This document shows positions 1-10,447 of a stretch of 64,000 nucleotides of DNA, piece after piece. The notes beneath the pieces were generated by a model. It made no database searches and had not been told where the DNA came from. It saw only the letters and a program-made list of their open reading frames with translations. This stretch comes from Negativicutes bacterium. GTDB lineage: Bacteria; Bacillota; Negativicutes; Anaeromusales; Anaeromusaceae. Both the position numbers and the translations under genes were made by a program. Position 1 is the stretch's first letter. The number at the start of each line of letters is the position of its first letter. The stretch is taken from assembly GCA_009929485.1 (NCBI GenBank), contig SAAJ01000002.1:1-64000 (forward strand). Direction: 5' to 3'.

Positions 1-42
1 CGCCAGCGTTCGTCCTGAGCCAGGATCAAACTCTCCGATAAA
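1..42 (-). rRNA. 16S rRNA, 5' end only
   Basis: Read on the minus strand, the first bases contain the universal bacterial 16S start (AGAGTTTGATCCTGGCTCAG). They are preceded by TTTATCGG, as at the mature 5' end in Bacillus-type Firmicutes. The gene runs off the left edge, so only about 42 nt are present. Two promoters lie upstream at 187-215 and 290-318. The placement downstream of lysS matches the lysS-rrn order known from Bacillus. Confidence 0.97.
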
Positions 43-186
43 ATCGAAGAACTGATGTCAGCTCTTAGTTTAAAAAAGAAATTTTTAATGACTTCCTTCG
101 CCTTGCGGCTAAGGTTGCCTCGCACATCTGGCTTGTTTGCATCGTTCAGTTTTCAAGGAGCACTGCGCCCTTTCGAGTGCTTATAT

Positions 187-215
187 AGATTAACATGAAT
201 ATTTCCACTTGTCAA
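187..215 (-). promoter_or_regulatory. rRNA operon promoter, proximal
   Basis: On the minus strand a perfect -35 TTGACA (210-215) is followed after 17 bp by TAATCT (187-192), with a TG just ahead of the -10. It would start the transcript about 140 nt before the mature 16S end. The -10 is weak, so the call rests on the perfect -35, the spacing and the tandem arrangement with the next promoter. Confidence 0.65.
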
Positions 216-289
216 TCTATATTTGCTTATTCCGTTTCGCTCTTTCGCTTTCGCGCTTTGCGGCCCAGCCTCTCGCGGCGACAGGTGTT

Positions 290-318
290 ATAATACCACT
301 TTGCTCTTACCGTGTCAA
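290..318 (-). promoter_or_regulatory. rRNA operon promoter, distal
   Basis: Minus-strand TTGACA (313-318), exactly 17 bp, then TATTAT (290-295). This is a near-consensus sigma-A promoter about 100 bp upstream of the proximal one. Tandem promoters are usual for Firmicute rRNA operons. The rest of 43-440 shows no gene. Confidence 0.8.
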
Positions 319-440
319 CGCCTTTTTACAAGGAATTTTACGGTTCTCCAGAATCGCTATACAACCACCTCTGTTTCGATATCTGGAACAGCACGGCAGC
401 TGTTCTAATTTACGCCTTTCCTTCAAGCAATAACGTTCTA

Positions 441-478
441 AAAAGGAAAACCAGCAGACGTTTCCCCAAACGTCTGCT
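441..478 (-). terminator. Intrinsic terminator after the M20 peptidase gene
   Basis: An 11-bp perfect stem (AGCAGACGTTT, 453-463, with its complement at 468-478) and a short C-rich loop are followed on the minus strand by GGTTTTCCTTTTT. It ends the M20 peptidase message just before the rRNA promoters. Confidence 0.85.
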
Positions 479-483
479 GCTCT

Positions 484-1722
484 CTAGGCATGCCGGGCGC
501 TCAACTCTGCCAGTAAAAGCACTAATGCTGTCGTGCGCGGTACAAAGGCCTTTAGATCCACTTCTTCTTTACGCGTATGCTCTAAAAGCGGATCACAGTC
601 AATCCCCAGCGCGTCAATGGTTGGTGTAAAGGAAGCCGTCACATTGCCAATGGTCATGCCTCCTGCAATCCATTCCACCACATCTGCGTCAAATTCGCGC
701 TTCACAATCGCTTTATAAAGCTGCACCATTTCTTCCACTGCAGCTGTTTTCTCCATCGGCGGCTTCACAAAGCCTCCCTCAACAGTCACAGTCGTTCCCG
801 CCACTTGCGGCTTAGCCGCCAAATCACGGATGGCCTGATCAAGGCGCTCCAGCTCGCTTTGCTCATAACAGCGCACTTCCACCTTCAACCAGGCTTCATC
901 AGGAATGACATTAACCTTTTCATTCGGCGTCCCCACGACGGCTGCATTAATACTGTTTGGAGGAATAAACTGGCCGTGGTCAGCTACCTTGCGTTTCTTC
1001 AACGCCGCCGTACTGTAGTTTTCCGGATCTTGAGGCAGCGGACTGGCAAGCTCATAGAGGCCCTGCAGCAAATGCCCCAGCTCCATAACCGCGTTGCCAG
1101 CCGCCTGCGGCGAATTGCCAGCATGTCCGCCAATGCCTTTTACGCGGAAAGTATAGCGTGCGTTCCCTTTGCGCTTGGTTACAATCCCCCAATTAGGGCG
1201 ACCCGTGTCAGCAATGATGGCAACATCTACCTGTTGCGCCAGTTCCTGCGCAAAGGCAAACTCATCAGGCGAACCGGTTTCCTCTTCCGCATCAAAATAG
1301 ACAATCAGTTCGCCATATGGTTTTTCCTCAAGCGCCTGAAATGCTTCTACTGCATACAGCATCTGCAATGCCGACGCCTTACAGTCACCTGCTCCTGGCC
1401 CGTAAGCAATGCCGTCCTCTCCTAGCTGAAAAGGATACCGCCCCTCTTCCGTGTTGAGCACTGTATCGGTGTGCACTACAAGCAACGCTTTAAGAGTTCC
1501 CTTCCCAGGAAAGCGCGCAATAACATGTACCCCCCGTTCATTAGCCCGTTCTTCAACTGTCCCGCCCAAGTTGGCTACCCGCTGCGCCAAGAGCGCCGCA
1601 ATTTGGCGGCTGCCCGCAAGATTTCCCGTATCCGAATCAATGTTAGTCCAAATTTCCAAGTCCCGAATGAAAGCTTCCCTGCGTTCCTGCAAAACTTCTT
1701 TAACGCGGCTCCCTACAATCAT
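484..1722 (-). CDS. M20 family metallopeptidase (glutamate carboxypeptidase-like)
   Basis: This 412-aa cytoplasmic zinc hydrolase is of the M20/CPG2 type, which cleaves C-terminal amino acids or N-acyl groups from small substrates. Metal-ligand motifs are visible in order: HTD at His84-Asp86, GPGAGDCK with Asp113, and EEETGS with Glu147/Glu148 as the catalytic and metal glutamates. The dimerisation-domain signature GIGGHAG follows near residue 200. An AAAGGTG ribosome site precedes the ATG. The gene stands downstream of lysS, separated by a terminator, and has its own terminator. The exact substrate (peptide, acyl-amino acid or folate-type glutamate) cannot be told from the sequence. Confidence 0.85.
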   Translation of the reverse strand: MIVGSRVKEVLQERREAFIRDLEIWTNIDSDTGNLAGSRQIAALLAQRVANLGGTVEERANERGVHVIARFPGKGTLKALLVVHTDTVLNTEEGRYPFQLGEDGIAYGPGAGDCKASALQMLYAVEAFQALEEKPYGELIVYFDAEEETGSPDEFAFAQELAQQVDVAIIADTGRPNWGIVTKRKGNARYTFRVKGIGGHAGNSPQAAGNAVMELGHLLQGLYELASPLPQDPENYSTAALKKRKVADHGQFIPPNSINAAVVGTPNEKVNVIPDEAWLKVEVRCYEQSELERLDQAIRDLAAKPQVAGTTVTVEGGFVKPPMEKTAAVEEMVQLYKAIVKREFDADVVEWIAGGMTIGNVTASFTPTIDALGIDCDPLLEHTRKEEVDLKAFVPRTTALVLLLAELSARHA

Positions 1723-1801
1723 AAACCGGCCACCTTTCCCAGGCGCTTTACAGCCTTATTTCTTTTTTCTACACATTCGACGCCTTGCAAAAAAGTCCTC
1801 C

Positions 1802-1843
1802 TCAAAAGAACAAGCCCCTGCTTTCGTTCACGAAAGCAGGGGC
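1802..1843 (-). terminator. Intrinsic terminator after lysS
   Basis: A long perfect hairpin (AGCCCCTGCTTTCG and its complement around the loop TTCA) lies immediately after the lysS stop codon. On the minus strand it is followed by TTGTTCTTTTG. Confidence 0.8.
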
Positions 1844-1848
1844 TGCTA

Positions 1849-3851
<2,003 letters not shown>

Positions 3852-3894
3852 GTTTCGCGCTCCTTCTGTTTTATACTTGCTTCAACCAACGGCA

Positions 3895-3938
3895 TTACTA
3901 CAAAACAATAGAAAGAGTGTCAAGTTTGCCTTGACACT
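3895..3938 (-). promoter_or_regulatory. greA-lysS promoter with inverted repeat over the -35
   Basis: Minus-strand TTGACA (3918-3923) is followed after 17 bp by TAGTAA (3895-3900). The -35 lies inside a perfect 9-bp inverted repeat (AGTGTCAAG, 3916-3924; CTTGACACT, 3930-3938; 5-bp loop). The repeat could be an operator or an mRNA 3' stem for the operon upstream. The -10 is weak. Confidence 0.55.
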
Positions 3939-4003
3939 TAAAACTTCTTCATGCTATTGGATAATATTATAGGCCCAAAGGTCGGTCGCGTCAATATGGC
4001 ACG

Positions 4004-4975
4004 TCAACCCCAGGGAGAAAAAGGGAATTGCTGCAGCACTCGTTTGCACACAGCCACCGGTAGAGGCGTGTCGTCATGGCTCATGCCCTTCTTCAGTCCC
4101 TCTAGCGCCCTCAGCTGTGGATCTCCAGTCAAATCCAAGTCCTCCATCACCTGAGACATGGCGCTTTTGCGCGCTCTTGCCACAGCGTCAGCGGCATTTT
4201 CTCCCGCTTCCAGCTGCTCCAAAAAAGTTTCGCTAAAATAGGCCTGTGCCAAATAGGTCATGGGATTGCCGCAAGCTCCGCCTTGCGTCTGCCCCAAGAT
4301 TTCCGGCATCGCAAAACGAATGCCGGCTTCTACGGACCACTTCAGCTCTTCCGTCTCATGAGCTATGGCGCTAAGCAACGTACGCACCGTACACAAGCCG
4401 GCCTGCTGCAAAGCGCGGATAATGCCATGTTCAATGGTATGCGCCTGTTCTGGCGTTACCAGCCCTCCCAAATTGGCCGTAATGGAGATCTCGCGTCCTG
4501 TTTCCACGTCCAGTCCATAAATGGTTACCGGCAAATCCTCGGGACCGCGAAATTCCGTATACCCCCCTGCAGGCTGCCAGCCCGCGCCGGAAATAGCCGG
4601 ATACTTTTTGCGCATCTGCCGCAACGGCACAGTTTCCACGCCTTCAGCCAGCACCAATTCCTGACTGCCGCGAAAAGAATGCCAGCGCATGAATTCTTGT
4701 CCCTCTAAAGTCGCCAAAAAGACGGGCACAGCCTGACCGTCCTCGTCAAAAGCAGGCTGCGCTTCTACGTCCAACACGCGTGCAGACACCCCTACTGGAT
4801 ACAAGCGCTCCTCATCATTCAGCCAAGGACAAAGAAGTAGATTGTTACGCGTTCCCGCCAGCCTTGCCAGCCAACTACCGCCTTGATCCGGCAAAAAAAT
4901 GCCCTTAGCCCGCCCGCCTCCCGGGCGCGGCAAAACACCGCTCATCAGCGGAAATAAAATCATGCTGTCACTCAT
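4004..4975 (-). CDS. Unrecognised protein with a His-x-x-Glu-His motif
   Basis: This 323-aa protein has no signal peptide and no clear membrane segment. I do not recognise the family. The middle contains HTIEH (His179, Glu182, His183), followed by a second acidic/His patch AHETEE (205-210) and a cysteine in GGACGNP (Cys235). HxxEH plus a downstream residue is the zinc-site pattern of M16 peptidases and, with a cysteine, of LuxS, so a metal-dependent hydrolase or lyase is possible but unproven. The N-terminal third (about 1-150) is rich in Gly/Pro and beta-type sequence. The ATG is 2 bp after the dusB stop, so it is cotranslated with dusB-coaX-birA. A tRNA- or cofactor-related role is only a guess from context. 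Confidence 0.75.
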   Translation of the reverse strand: MSDSMILFPLMSGVLPRPGGGRAKGIFLPDQGGSWLARLAGTRNNLLLCPWLNDEERLYPVGVSARVLDVEAQPAFDEDGQAVPVFLATLEGQEFMRWHSFRGSQELVLAEGVETVPLRQMRKKYPAISGAGWQPAGGYTEFRGPEDLPVTIYGLDVETGREISITANLGGLVTPEQAHTIEHGIIRALQQAGLCTVRTLLSAIAHETEELKWSVEAGIRFAMPEILGQTQGGACGNPMTYLAQAYFSETFLEQLEAGENAADAVARARKSAMSQVMEDLDLTGDPQLRALEGLKKGMSHDDTPLPVAVCKRVLQQFPFSPWG

Positions 4976-4977
4976 CG

Positions 4978-5979
4978 TCAGCCCCCGTTTGCAGCAGCCA
5001 ACTCCGCTGCCAGCATTTCCTCCAGCAAACGCTCAAAGTCATCCCGGCAGAGCGCCTGATTCAACATTTGCCGCCATCTAGCCGCGCCGCGCACGCCTTT
5101 CGTATACCAGGCAGCATGGCGACGCATCTCCCGAACGGCGACATATTCCCCTTTCAAGGACATAAGCATGTCCAAGTGGCGTAAAATAAACCGACGCCGT
5201 TCTTCTAAGGACGGCGCCGGCGGTACAACGCCGGTTTGCAAGTAAGCTAAAATATCGCGAAACAGCCATGGGTTTCCCTGACAGCCACGTCCTACCATAA
5301 TACCGTCGCAGCCGGTTTGCTCCAACATGCGCGCAGCATCCGCAGGACTCCAGATGTCGCCATTACCGATTACCGGAATGGAAAGAGCCTCTTTGACTTC
5401 GCGAATAATCTGCCAGTCAGCTTTTCCTTCATAAAATTGTTCCCGCGTCCGCCCATGGACGGCTACCGCCGCTACGCCGGAATCTTCCGCCAGACGAGCC
5501 ATTTCTACAGCGTTAGCTTCTTTGTCTGACCAGCCTTTGCGGATTTTCACGGTCACCGGGACTTTTACCGCCGCCACAACAGCGCGCAAAATACGCTGCG
5601 CCAGTTCAGGCTTGCGCATGAGCGCCGAGCCCTCGCCATTTTTGACAATTTTCGGCGCCGGACAGCCCATGTTAATGTCAATAATATCCGCTCCGGCGGC
5701 TTCCACCTTTTGCGCCGCCTGCGCCATCAACTCCGGGTTGGAGCCAAAAATCTGCATGGCCACCGGACGCTCCGCCGGTTCCATACGCAGCATTTCCAAG
5801 GTGCGGTCATTGTCAAAAAGCAAAGCATTGTCGCTGATCATTTCCGACACAACCAAGCCACAGCCTGATTCCTTGCATAAGAGGCGAAATGGTAAATCCG
5901 TTACACCGGCCATAGGGGCCAAAATAACAGGATTGGCGAGCACAAGCCCGCCAATCGTCAGTTTAGGAATTCCGTTCAT
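4978..5979 (-). CDS. dusB: tRNA-dihydrouridine synthase B
   Basis: This FMN enzyme reduces uridines of tRNA to dihydrouridine. The 333-aa protein is a TIM barrel starting with [19 protein letters not shown]. The catalytic cysteine lies in [20 protein letters not shown], followed by the flavin/substrate motifs KIRKGW and [16 protein letters not shown], then GNGDI and GRGCQGNPW. Its start overlaps the end of coaX by 17 bp. The dusB-lysS neighbourhood is conserved in Bacillus (yacF). Confidence 0.95.
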   Translation of the reverse strand: MNGIPKLTIGGLVLANPVILAPMAGVTDLPFRLLCKESGCGLVVSEMISDNALLFDNDRTLEMLRMEPAERPVAMQIFGSNPELMAQAAQKVEAAGADIIDINMGCPAPKIVKNGEGSALMRKPELAQRILRAVVAAVKVPVTVKIRKGWSDKEANAVEMARLAEDSGVAAVAVHGRTREQFYEGKADWQIIREVKEALSIPVIGNGDIWSPADAARMLEQTGCDGIMVGRGCQGNPWLFRDILAYLQTGVVPPAPSLEERRRFILRHLDMLMSLKGEYVAVREMRRHAAWYTKGVRGAARWRQMLNQALCRDDFERLLEEMLAAELAAANGG

Positions 5980-6727
5980 AGAGTATGCGTAGTCCTTCCA
6001 GTGTCAAGAAATGTTCTACTACATTAATGGTGGTTGAGTTCTGCGCAATAAGATTCGCCAAGCCGCCAGTTCCTACTACATAGGCGTCGCTGCCGAGTTC
6101 TTCCTTCATACGCCGAACGATTTCATCAACTTGGCCCGTAAAACCGAAGATAATCCCCGATTGCATGCTGCTTACCGTATTGCGGCAGATCACTTGTTTC
6201 GGCTGCACCAACTCGATACGCGGCAGCTTGGCCGCCCGTTGGAACAGCGCTTCTGTGGAAATGCCAATGCCTGGAGAAATAGCGCCTCCTAAATAGTCGC
6301 CGTTGTCGGCGATGGCGCAGAAGGTTGTGGCCGTGCCAAAATCAATAATGATCAGCGGACCGCCAAACATTTCATAGGCGGCCACAGCGTTGACAATACG
6401 GTCAGCGCCGACTTCGCGAGGATTTTCGTATTTAATGCAAATGCCGGTTTTGATGCCAGGGCCCACAACAAGGGGATCTACGTTAAAGTAACGCCGGCAC
6501 ATCCGGACAAAAGGCACAATAATCGGCGGCACTACCGAGGAGATAATAACAGCAGTAATATCCTTCATCGTCAAGCCGGAATAATGAAATAAATTATTCA
6601 ACAGCATGCCGTACTCATCACCGGTTTTCTGGCGGTCTGTCGAAACCCGCCAGTGATGTTGCATGGTTTTTCCTTCATAGGCTCCCAGAACGATATTGCT
6701 ATTGCCAATGTCAATCACTAGTAGCAT
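5963..6727 (-). CDS. coaX: Type III pantothenate kinase
   Basis: It phosphorylates pantothenate, the first step of coenzyme A synthesis. The 254-aa protein belongs to the ASKHA fold. The N-terminal phosphate motif [14 protein letters not shown], the catalytic Asp region [13 protein letters not shown] and the [10 protein letters not shown] motif are visible. A GGAGG ribosome site precedes the ATG. It lies in the same transcription direction as panC-panD, so pantothenate synthesis and its phosphorylation are probably made from one message. Confidence 0.96.
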   Translation of the reverse strand: MLLVIDIGNSNIVLGAYEGKTMQHHWRVSTDRQKTGDEYGMLLNNLFHYSGLTMKDITAVIISSVVPPIIVPFVRMCRRYFNVDPLVVGPGIKTGICIKYENPREVGADRIVNAVAAYEMFGGPLIIIDFGTATTFCAIADNGDYLGGAISPGIGISTEALFQRAAKLPRIELVQPKQVICRNTVSSMQSGIIFGFTGQVDEIVRRMKEELGSDAYVVGTGGLANLIAQNSTTINVVEHFLTLEGLRILYERNS

Positions 6728-6754
6728 GTGATTTCTTCCTCCATTTTTAACGAT

Positions 6755-7729
6755 CTACCCTTGCAGGCGCAGCGACACATCTCCCGCCAGTACGCGCCGC
6801 AAGCCATTTTCCGTGCGCACTAAGAGAGAACCGTCTTCTGCCAGTTCTTCCGCCACGCCATCATAGGTTTCCTCGCCAGCCAGCACGCGGACCGGCTGCC
6901 CCAGGGTAACCGACTCGCGCCGCCAAGCTTCCAAAACCGACTCAAAGCCTTCTTGTTTCACCACTTGGTACCAATACTCCAAACGTTCTAAAAGCTTTTG
7001 CAGCACCTCTACGCGGGAAACTTCGCGCTCGGCTCCCATGGACACGGAAGCGCCTATGTTCCGTAACTCTTCAGGAAAATCGCTTTCCTGCAAGCTCACG
7101 TTAATACCGATGCCCAGTACTACAAAATTAATGGCATCCATTTCTGCGCTCATTTCCGTAAGAATGCCCACCAGCTTCCGCCCCTGCCAGAGAATGTCGT
7201 TAGGCCATTTAATGCCGCAATTAAGACCGCTGGCCTCACGAATCGCCTCTACGGTCGCTACCGCCGCCATAAGCGTGCATTTCGGAGCTTCTTGCGGCGG
7301 GAACGGAGGCCGAAGAATGACAGATACCCAGACACCGCCTCCGGGAGGAGAAAACCAACCGCGATTCAAACGTCCCCGCCCCAATGTTTGCGCCTCTGAT
7401 ACGACAATCGTTCCTTCAACAGCGTCATCCGCCGCTAGACGCTTGGCTTCATTATTGGTAGAAGAAGTATCATAAAAATGCACAATATGCTTGCCCAAAA
7501 GCTGTGTAGCCAGGCCAGCTCTAATTTCTTCTGGCAATAATAAGTCCGGACGGCTTTTCAAGCGATACCCCTTGCGCGGATGCGCTTCAATTTCATAACC
7601 GTGATTTTTCAATTCCTGAATGTGTTTCCACACAGCAGTACGAGAGACCGCTAGTTGCCGGCTGATCTCTTCCCCGGATAGATAATCCTGGGATTGCTGC
7701 CGCAGCAGCTTTAGTATTCGCGCTCGCAA
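6755..7729 (-). CDS. birA: Biotin-protein ligase with DNA-binding domain (BirA)
   Basis: BirA activates biotin as biotinyl-AMP and attaches it to carboxylases; with a helix-turn-helix it also represses biotin genes. The 324-aa protein has an N-terminal winged helix (about 1-60, SGEEISRQLAVSRTAVWKHIQ). The ligase domain carries GRGRLNRGWFSPPGGGVW, KWPNDI and GIGINV, and a C-terminal SH3-like domain covers about 275-322. The start is a TTG 8 bp after GGGAGG; no better ATG is present upstream of the HTH. Confidence 0.95.
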   Translation of the reverse strand: MRARILKLLRQQSQDYLSGEEISRQLAVSRTAVWKHIQELKNHGYEIEAHPRKGYRLKSRPDLLLPEEIRAGLATQLLGKHIVHFYDTSSTNNEAKRLAADDAVEGTIVVSEAQTLGRGRLNRGWFSPPGGGVWVSVILRPPFPPQEAPKCTLMAAVATVEAIREASGLNCGIKWPNDILWQGRKLVGILTEMSAEMDAINFVVLGIGINVSLQESDFPEELRNIGASVSMGAEREVSRVEVLQKLLERLEYWYQVVKQEGFESVLEAWRRESVTLGQPVRVLAGEETYDGVAEELAEDGSLLVRTENGLRRVLAGDVSLRLQG

Positions 7730-7797
7730 AACCTCGACCTCCCAGTTTCCGATGTATTCATTCTTACATCATAAACTACGGGTCTCTTCATTGTCAA

Positions 7798-8181
7798 TCA
7801 ACCGATTTCACCATGCTGCTCTGCGCCTTTGATGGATTCAATACGGTTTCCTTCGCCCAGAAAAACAACCTTGGGCACATGGGTCCGCGCCTCGGCCTCC
7901 TCCATCCAAGCGTAGGCCATAATAATCACGACATCCCCCGGCTGAGCCCAGCGGGCGGCGGCGCCATTCAAACAGACAACGCCGGAGCCGCGCGGTCCGG
8001 GAATAATATAGGTTTCCAAACGAGCGCCATTATTGTTGTTGACAATCTGCACCCGTTCATGAAGGTACATGCCCGCAGCATCTACAAGATCTTCGTCAAT
8101 GGTAATACTCCCCATATAGTTTAAGTTGGCTTCGGTCACCGTCGCCCGGTGCAGTTTAGAAGTAAACATATGTCGCATCAT
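7798..8181 (-). CDS. panD: Aspartate 1-decarboxylase proenzyme
   Basis: PanD decarboxylates aspartate to beta-alanine, the partner of pantoate in the PanC reaction. The protein self-cleaves at the Gly-Ser bond of YMGSITID to make a pyruvoyl group. The open frame begins further upstream, but the ATG-ATG at 8181/8178 ([19 protein letters not shown]) is preferred. It sits 9 nt after GGAGG, which lies inside the last codons of panC, and gives about 127 aa, normal for the family. The gap to the panC stop is 1 nt, suggesting translational coupling. Confidence 0.95.
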   Translation of the reverse strand: MMRHMFTSKLHRATVTEANLNYMGSITIDEDLVDAAGMYLHERVQIVNNNNGARLETYIIPGPRGSGVVCLNGAAARWAQPGDVVIIMAYAWMEEAEARTHVPKVVFLGEGNRIESIKGAEQHGEIG

Positions 8182-8182
8182 C

Positions 8183-9040
8183 TTAGCATTCCTCCCACAG
8201 TAAATTATCAATCAGTCTTGTCTTGCCGATGCGCACAGCCAGAGCCAATACCACCGGCTGTTTGATCTCGGCCACCGGCTGCATGCTTGCCGCATCCACC
8301 AACATCACATACTCCACTGCTGCCAAAGCCTCCTGAGCCAGCTCCTCTTTTGCCGCAGCTTCCACGGAGGCGCTGCGCCGTTCCCCGGCTTGCAAAAGAG
8401 TTTGGGCCTTCTGCAGCGCCCGCGACAGCACTAACGCCGCTGTACGTTCCGCTTGCGAAAGATATACATTGCGCGAAGACAAAGCCAAACCGTCCGCTTC
8501 GCGCACAATCGGCACCGCCACAATGTCCACCGGCCAGTTCAAATCCATCACCATTTGTCGAATGACCGCCACTTGCTGCGCATCCTTCTGCCCAAAATAC
8601 GCACGATCCGGCTGAACCAGATGAAAAAGCTTGGCCACTACTGTCGCCACACCTTGAAAATGGCCGGGGCGAGACGCGCCGCACAGCCCTTCGCTGACGC
8701 CGCTCACAGTTACTAAGGTTTTCATATTTTCGTACCCTTGGGGATACATTTCTTCTACCGAGGGAGTAAACAGCACATCCACCCCTGACGCTGCAGCGGC
8801 GGCCGCGTCACGCTCTAAATCGCGCGGATACACGGCAAAATCCTCGCCGGCGCCAAACTGCAAGGGATTCACGAAAATGCTGGCTACGACCAGGCCATTT
8901 TCTTTTTTAGCCTGCTGCATCAGCGTACAATGCCCTGCGTGCAAATAGCCCATCGTAGGAACTAACGCAACACTTTGCCCCGTTCGGCGCGCTCCGCCTA
9001 CCAATTGACGCAGTTCTTCCACCGTTGTGACCTGTTTCAT
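8183..9040 (-). CDS. panC: Pantothenate synthetase (pantoate-beta-alanine ligase)
   Basis: PanC joins pantoate and beta-alanine with ATP to make pantothenate. The 285-aa protein starts at the ATG at 9040 ([13 protein letters not shown]), 10 nt after GAGGAG; the longer open frame upstream runs through a leader RNA and is not coding. Motifs: [11 protein letters not shown] (ATP HIGH-like), [45 protein letters not shown] and SSRNVYLS. It heads panC-panD-birA-coaX-dusB. panB is not in the window. Confidence 0.96.
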   Translation of the reverse strand: MKQVTTVEELRQLVGGARRTGQSVALVPTMGYLHAGHCTLMQQAKKENGLVVASIFVNPLQFGAGEDFAVYPRDLERDAAAAAASGVDVLFTPSVEEMYPQGYENMKTLVTVSGVSEGLCGASRPGHFQGVATVVAKLFHLVQPDRAYFGQKDAQQVAVIRQMVMDLNWPVDIVAVPIVREADGLALSSRNVYLSQAERTAALVLSRALQKAQTLLQAGERRSASVEAAAKEELAQEALAAVEYVMLVDAASMQPVAEIKQPVVLALAVRIGKTRLIDNLLWEEC

Positions 9041-9056
9041 AAAAACCACTCTCCTC

Positions 9057-9220
9057 AAAAAAATAAGCCTCCCGGAAACCCGGAAGGCATAGTACGGCAG
9101 ACAGAACGGCTTTGGCGTCTCAGTCCCGTAGGATCTAAGCGGCAAAAAAGCCTGATGAAATTGTCGGCAAAGCTGGCTGTCTGCGGTGCAGTTCCCCAAA
9201 AGGATACCGCCCTGGTTCTT
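9057..9220 (-). ncRNA. panC 5' leader RNA with terminator: probable attenuator, class unknown
   Basis: Between the promoter at 9226-9254 and panC lies a leader of about 180 nt. Hairpin 1 pairs GCGGT (9206-9210) with ACCGC (9183-9187). A longer stem pairs GCAGACAG (9177-9184) with CTGTCTGC (9097-9104) and continues with GCTTTG/CAAAGC. It ends in an intrinsic terminator (stem 9068-9087, U-run 9057-9063), only about 17 nt before the start codon. A terminator inside the leader of a biosynthetic gene is the layout of a riboswitch or attenuator. The published pan RNA motif is found upstream of pantothenate genes; I cannot confirm a match by eye. Confidence 0.6.
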
Positions 9221-9225
9221 TGGTC

Positions 9226-9254
9226 ATTGTAGCATGGCTAGGGCCGGCCTACAA
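9226..9254 (-). promoter_or_regulatory. panC operon promoter
   Basis: Minus-strand TTGTAG (9249-9254), 17 bp, then an extended TGC-TACAAT (-10 at 9226-9231). It lies between the cysK stop and the panC leader, so panC-panD is transcribed independently of cysK. Confidence 0.75.
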
Positions 9255-9299
9255 GCCAAAATTACAAGTCAGTCTCTACTTTTTTCACAAATAATTTTT

Positions 9300-10235
9300 T
9301 TACTGTTCGCTCTGGAAAAGAGGCGTTGAGAGATAGCGTTCCCCGGTGTCCGGCAACAGCGCTACAATGGTCTTACCGGCAAACTCCGGCCGCTTGGCCA
9401 GCTGCGCAGCCGCATAAACCGCAGCGCCGCAAGAAATCCCCACCAGCAAGCCTTCGGTTGTCGCCAGTTCACGAGAAGTAGCAAACGCGTCGGCTCCTGG
9501 CACTTGGAAAATCTCATCCACCACGCCGGTATTTAAGATGTCCGGCACAAAGCCGGCGCCAATGCCTTGAATCTTATGGGGTCCTGCTGCGCCGCCGGAA
9601 AGCACCGGAGACTCCGCCGGTTCTACCGCCACAATATGAATGTTGGGGTTTTTCGCCTTCAGGGCTTCCCCGACGCCGGTCACCGTACCGCCAGTGCCGA
9701 CGCCAGCCACAAACACATCCACCTGACCGTCCGTGTCAGCCCAGATTTCCTCGGCCGTTGTCGTCCTGTGAATCGCAGGATTAGCAGGATTTTTGAACTG
9801 CTGCGGAATAAAGGCTTTGCCGTGTTCGGCGGCCAGTTCTTCCGCGCGGCGAATCGCGCCTTTCATGCCTTCCGCACCGGGAGTCAAGACGACCTTGGCG
9901 CCTAACGCTGAAAGAAGCAGACGCCGTTCAATACTCATGGTCTCCGGCATCGTTAAAATCAGCGTATAGCCGCGCGCCGCCGCCACAAATGCTAGGCCTA
10001 CGCCGGTATTACCGCTGGTAGGTTCGATAATGACCGTATCCTTGTCCACAAGGCCTTTTGACTCTGCATCCGCAATCATGGCGTAAGCAGCTCGATCCTT
10101 CACGCTGCCCAGAGGATTGAAGTATTCCAGCTTGGTAACAATTTTCGCCGGCAGTTTGTGGTTTTTTTCGTAATTCGTCAGCTCCAACAGCGGGGTGTTC
10201 CCAATCAGGTCAATTAAGCTTTTTGCAATTTTCAT
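9300..10235 (-). CDS. cysK: Cysteine synthase A (O-acetylserine sulfhydrylase)
   Basis: It makes cysteine from O-acetylserine and sulfide using PLP. The 311-aa length is typical. The PLP lysine lies in [16 protein letters not shown], the substrate loop is [15 protein letters not shown], and the phosphate-binding glycine loop is [12 protein letters not shown]. The gene has its own promoter and an attenuator-like leader (10292-10424). It follows a SAM-I-controlled sulfur block. Confidence 0.95.
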   Translation of the reverse strand: MKIAKSLIDLIGNTPLLELTNYEKNHKLPAKIVTKLEYFNPLGSVKDRAAYAMIADAESKGLVDKDTVIIEPTSGNTGVGLAFVAAARGYTLILTMPETMSIERRLLLSALGAKVVLTPGAEGMKGAIRRAEELAAEHGKAFIPQQFKNPANPAIHRTTTAEEIWADTDGQVDVFVAGVGTGGTVTGVGEALKAKNPNIHIVAVEPAESPVLSGGAAGPHKIQGIGAGFVPDILNTGVVDEIFQVPGADAFATSRELATTEGLLVGISCGAAVYAAAQLAKRPEFAGKTIVALLPDTGERYLSTPLFQSEQ

Positions 10236-10291
10236 TTTTCTTCCTCCTGTTCATACCTTCAGAATGACTCTTTTTACCTTGTTACTACAAC

Positions 10292-10390
10292 AAAAAAGAC
10301 CAAGGAAGACTCTCTCAGCATAATGCCGCGAAACCTCCTTGGCCTTCAGTCTTTCTGATCAGCCAAACTCGACTATTTAACTCTGAATTG
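10292..10390 (-). ncRNA. cysK 5' leader with intrinsic terminator, class unknown
   Basis: From the promoter at 10396-10424 a transcript of roughly 95 nt would end in a hairpin. GCCAAGGA (10336-10343) pairs with TCCTTGGT around a branched loop that contains a GCA-TTA-TGC mini-stem. The hairpin is followed by TTTTTT (10292-10297) on the minus strand. cysK starts 57 nt further on. The terminator lies between the gene's promoter and its start codon, so expression probably depends on read-through. It matches no SAM-I or T-box consensus that I can see. Confidence 0.55.
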
Positions 10391-10395
10391 ATTAA

Positions 10396-10424
10396 AGAAT
10401 ACCATGCTCGCAGCGGCCTGTCAA
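10396..10424 (-). promoter_or_regulatory. cysK promoter
   Basis: Perfect TTGACA (10419-10424), 17 bp, TATTCT (10396-10401) on the minus strand, just after the DUF2292 gene stop. Confidence 0.82.
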
Positions 10425-10447
10425 GCTCCTTTTAGGCAATAACGATC

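Noticed and set aside
9041-9199. N-terminal extension of PanC of about 53 residues.
   Set aside because: The extension runs through the terminator hairpin and leader. The ATG at 9040 has a good ribosome site and gives the family length.
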